Assembly (NCBI GenBank): GCA_964523145.1
Contig: CAZFYB010000015.1
Span: 1-5,203 of the forward strand
From: Microsaccharimonas sp964523145
Lineage (GTDB): Bacteria; Patescibacteriota; Saccharimonadia; Saccharimonadales; Saccharimonadaceae
DNA: 5,203 nucleotides
Direction: 5' to 3'
Positions 4,856-5,203 of the stretch are shown here, in pieces (the stretch's first letter is position 1; each line of letters starts with the position of its first letter). A program made the translations under genes and the position numbers. Under the pieces are notes generated by a model that searched no databases, had not been told where the DNA came from, and saw nothing but the letters and a program-made list of their open reading frames with translations.

Positions 4856-4864
4856 ATTTTAACA
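4856..4864 (-). promoter_or_regulatory. Extended -10 element of the LamG pilin gene
   Basis: TGTTAAAAT on the minus strand fits TGnTATAAT with one mismatch. The hexamer ends eight nt before the ATG at 4847, predicting an mRNA leader of only about two bases. It lies just past the terminator at 4889-4918, so this gene probably starts a new transcription unit and is not read through from 16S. Confidence 0.5.
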
Positions 4865-4888
4865 TATCCGTTATACCCCTAAGAAACG

Positions 4889-4918
4889 AAAAACCTCCCG
4901 CAAACGCGGGAGGTTTTT
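4889..4918. terminator. Strong bidirectional intrinsic terminator
   Basis: CCTCCCGC and GCGGGAGG form a perfect 8-bp GC-rich stem with a four-base loop, flanked by five A on one side and five T on the other. It therefore reads as a Rho-independent terminator on both strands. On the minus strand it lies about 200 nt after the end of 16S and before the first pilin gene, where it should end the 16S transcript. No plus-strand gene feeds into it within the window. Confidence 0.9.
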
Positions 4919-5119
4919 ATGTTTAACAACTTAGTAGTGCAAATTCTATCACGGCGGAAGCCAGATTATCATCGTTTCTCATAGCTATATAGAGATTTTT
5001 TCGAACTTCGTCTTGCTCCAATAAATTGGAACTGCATTATTGTGTAAGCTCAACACAACAAAAAGACCGACCTAGCTTCAGCAATAGATTACTCGTATTG
5101 CTGGCATAACTCTCCCTAG
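4919..5119 (-). other. 16S trailer with small hairpins
   Basis: No gene is seen here. The minus-strand transcript can form CAGCAATA-N9-TATTGCTG (5103-5079, 8 bp), TTGTGT-N7-ACACAA (5058-5040) and TCCAAT-TT-ATTGGA (5030-5017). The first begins about 16 nt after the 16S end and may act in 3' processing or in unwinding from the ribosome. No tRNA is present in this part of the spacer. Confidence 0.5.
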
Positions 5120-5203
5120 AAAGGAGGTAATCCATCCGCACCTTCCGGTACGGATACCTTGTTACGACTTAACCCCAATCATGCCCCCCACCTTAGGCCG
5201 ACG
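5120..5203 (-). rRNA. rrs: 16S ribosomal RNA, 3' end (partial)
   Basis: This is the last ~84 nt of small-subunit rRNA, running in from the right edge. The minus strand contains the universal GGGGTTAAGTCGTAACAAGG segment, the terminal helix 45 region (GGTGCGGATGGATTACC) and the anti-Shine-Dalgarno ACCTCCTT. The sequence resembles Saccharibacteria 16S. One base in the usually invariant GGATCACCTCC is changed, giving GGATTACCTCC. The 3' boundary is set by alignment to CCTCCTTA of E. coli and may be off by one or two bases. Confidence 0.95.

Noticed and set aside
1123..4918. Insertion sequence or transposon carrying the pilin cluster
   Set aside because: There is no transposase or integrase and no terminal inverted repeats or target duplications at the cluster edges.

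Overview
The window looks like the rRNA locus of a Candidatus Saccharibacteria (TM7, Patescibacteria/CPR) genome. The right edge is the 3' end of 16S rRNA and the left edge the 5' end of 23S rRNA, both on the minus strand, with tRNA-Ala and tRNA-Ile between them, so the whole window is one 16S-23S spacer. The assignment rests on the 16S 3' end and on pilin N-termini of the GFTIVELLIVVVVIAILA...YNGI type common in that phylum. It is recalled family knowledge, not a database result.

The spacer is about 5 kb, far above the usual few hundred bases, because it holds protein genes. In rRNA transcription order (right to left) there are: 16S 3' end (5203-5120); a ~200-nt trailer with small hairpins; a strong bidirectional intrinsic terminator (4918-4889); a type IV pilin-like protein with a LamG lectin-like domain (4847-3855); an unrecognised soluble protein (3808-2981); two tandem pilin-like proteins with CBM4/9-like jelly-roll ends (2926-1991 and 1938-1123); a promoter (1105-1077); tRNA-Ala(UGC) (1054-978); a GAAA-capped hairpin; tRNA-Ile(GAU) (902-826), bracketed by a perfect 17-bp inverted repeat; a U-rich hairpin end; a gene-free stretch with a candidate 23S promoter; and the 23S 5' end (about 104-1). 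A small two-helix membrane protein gene (499-789) lies on the opposite strand between tRNA-Ile and 23S.

The control elements suggest that the rRNA operon keeps its gene order but is split into separate transcription units: 16S ends at the terminator, the surface-protein genes have their own -10 elements, the tRNAs have a clear promoter, and 23S may have another. All five protein genes lack a Shine-Dalgarno sequence and carry a -10-like hexamer 5-8 nt before the ATG, which points to leaderless mRNAs.

The three pilin-like proteins share an N-terminal helix and a two-cysteine pilin module but end in different sugar- or surface-binding folds. They could be alternative tip adhesins of a type IV pilus, which would fit an epibiont that attaches to a host. 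No pilus motor, prepilin peptidase, transposase, integrase or CRISPR array is present in the window.
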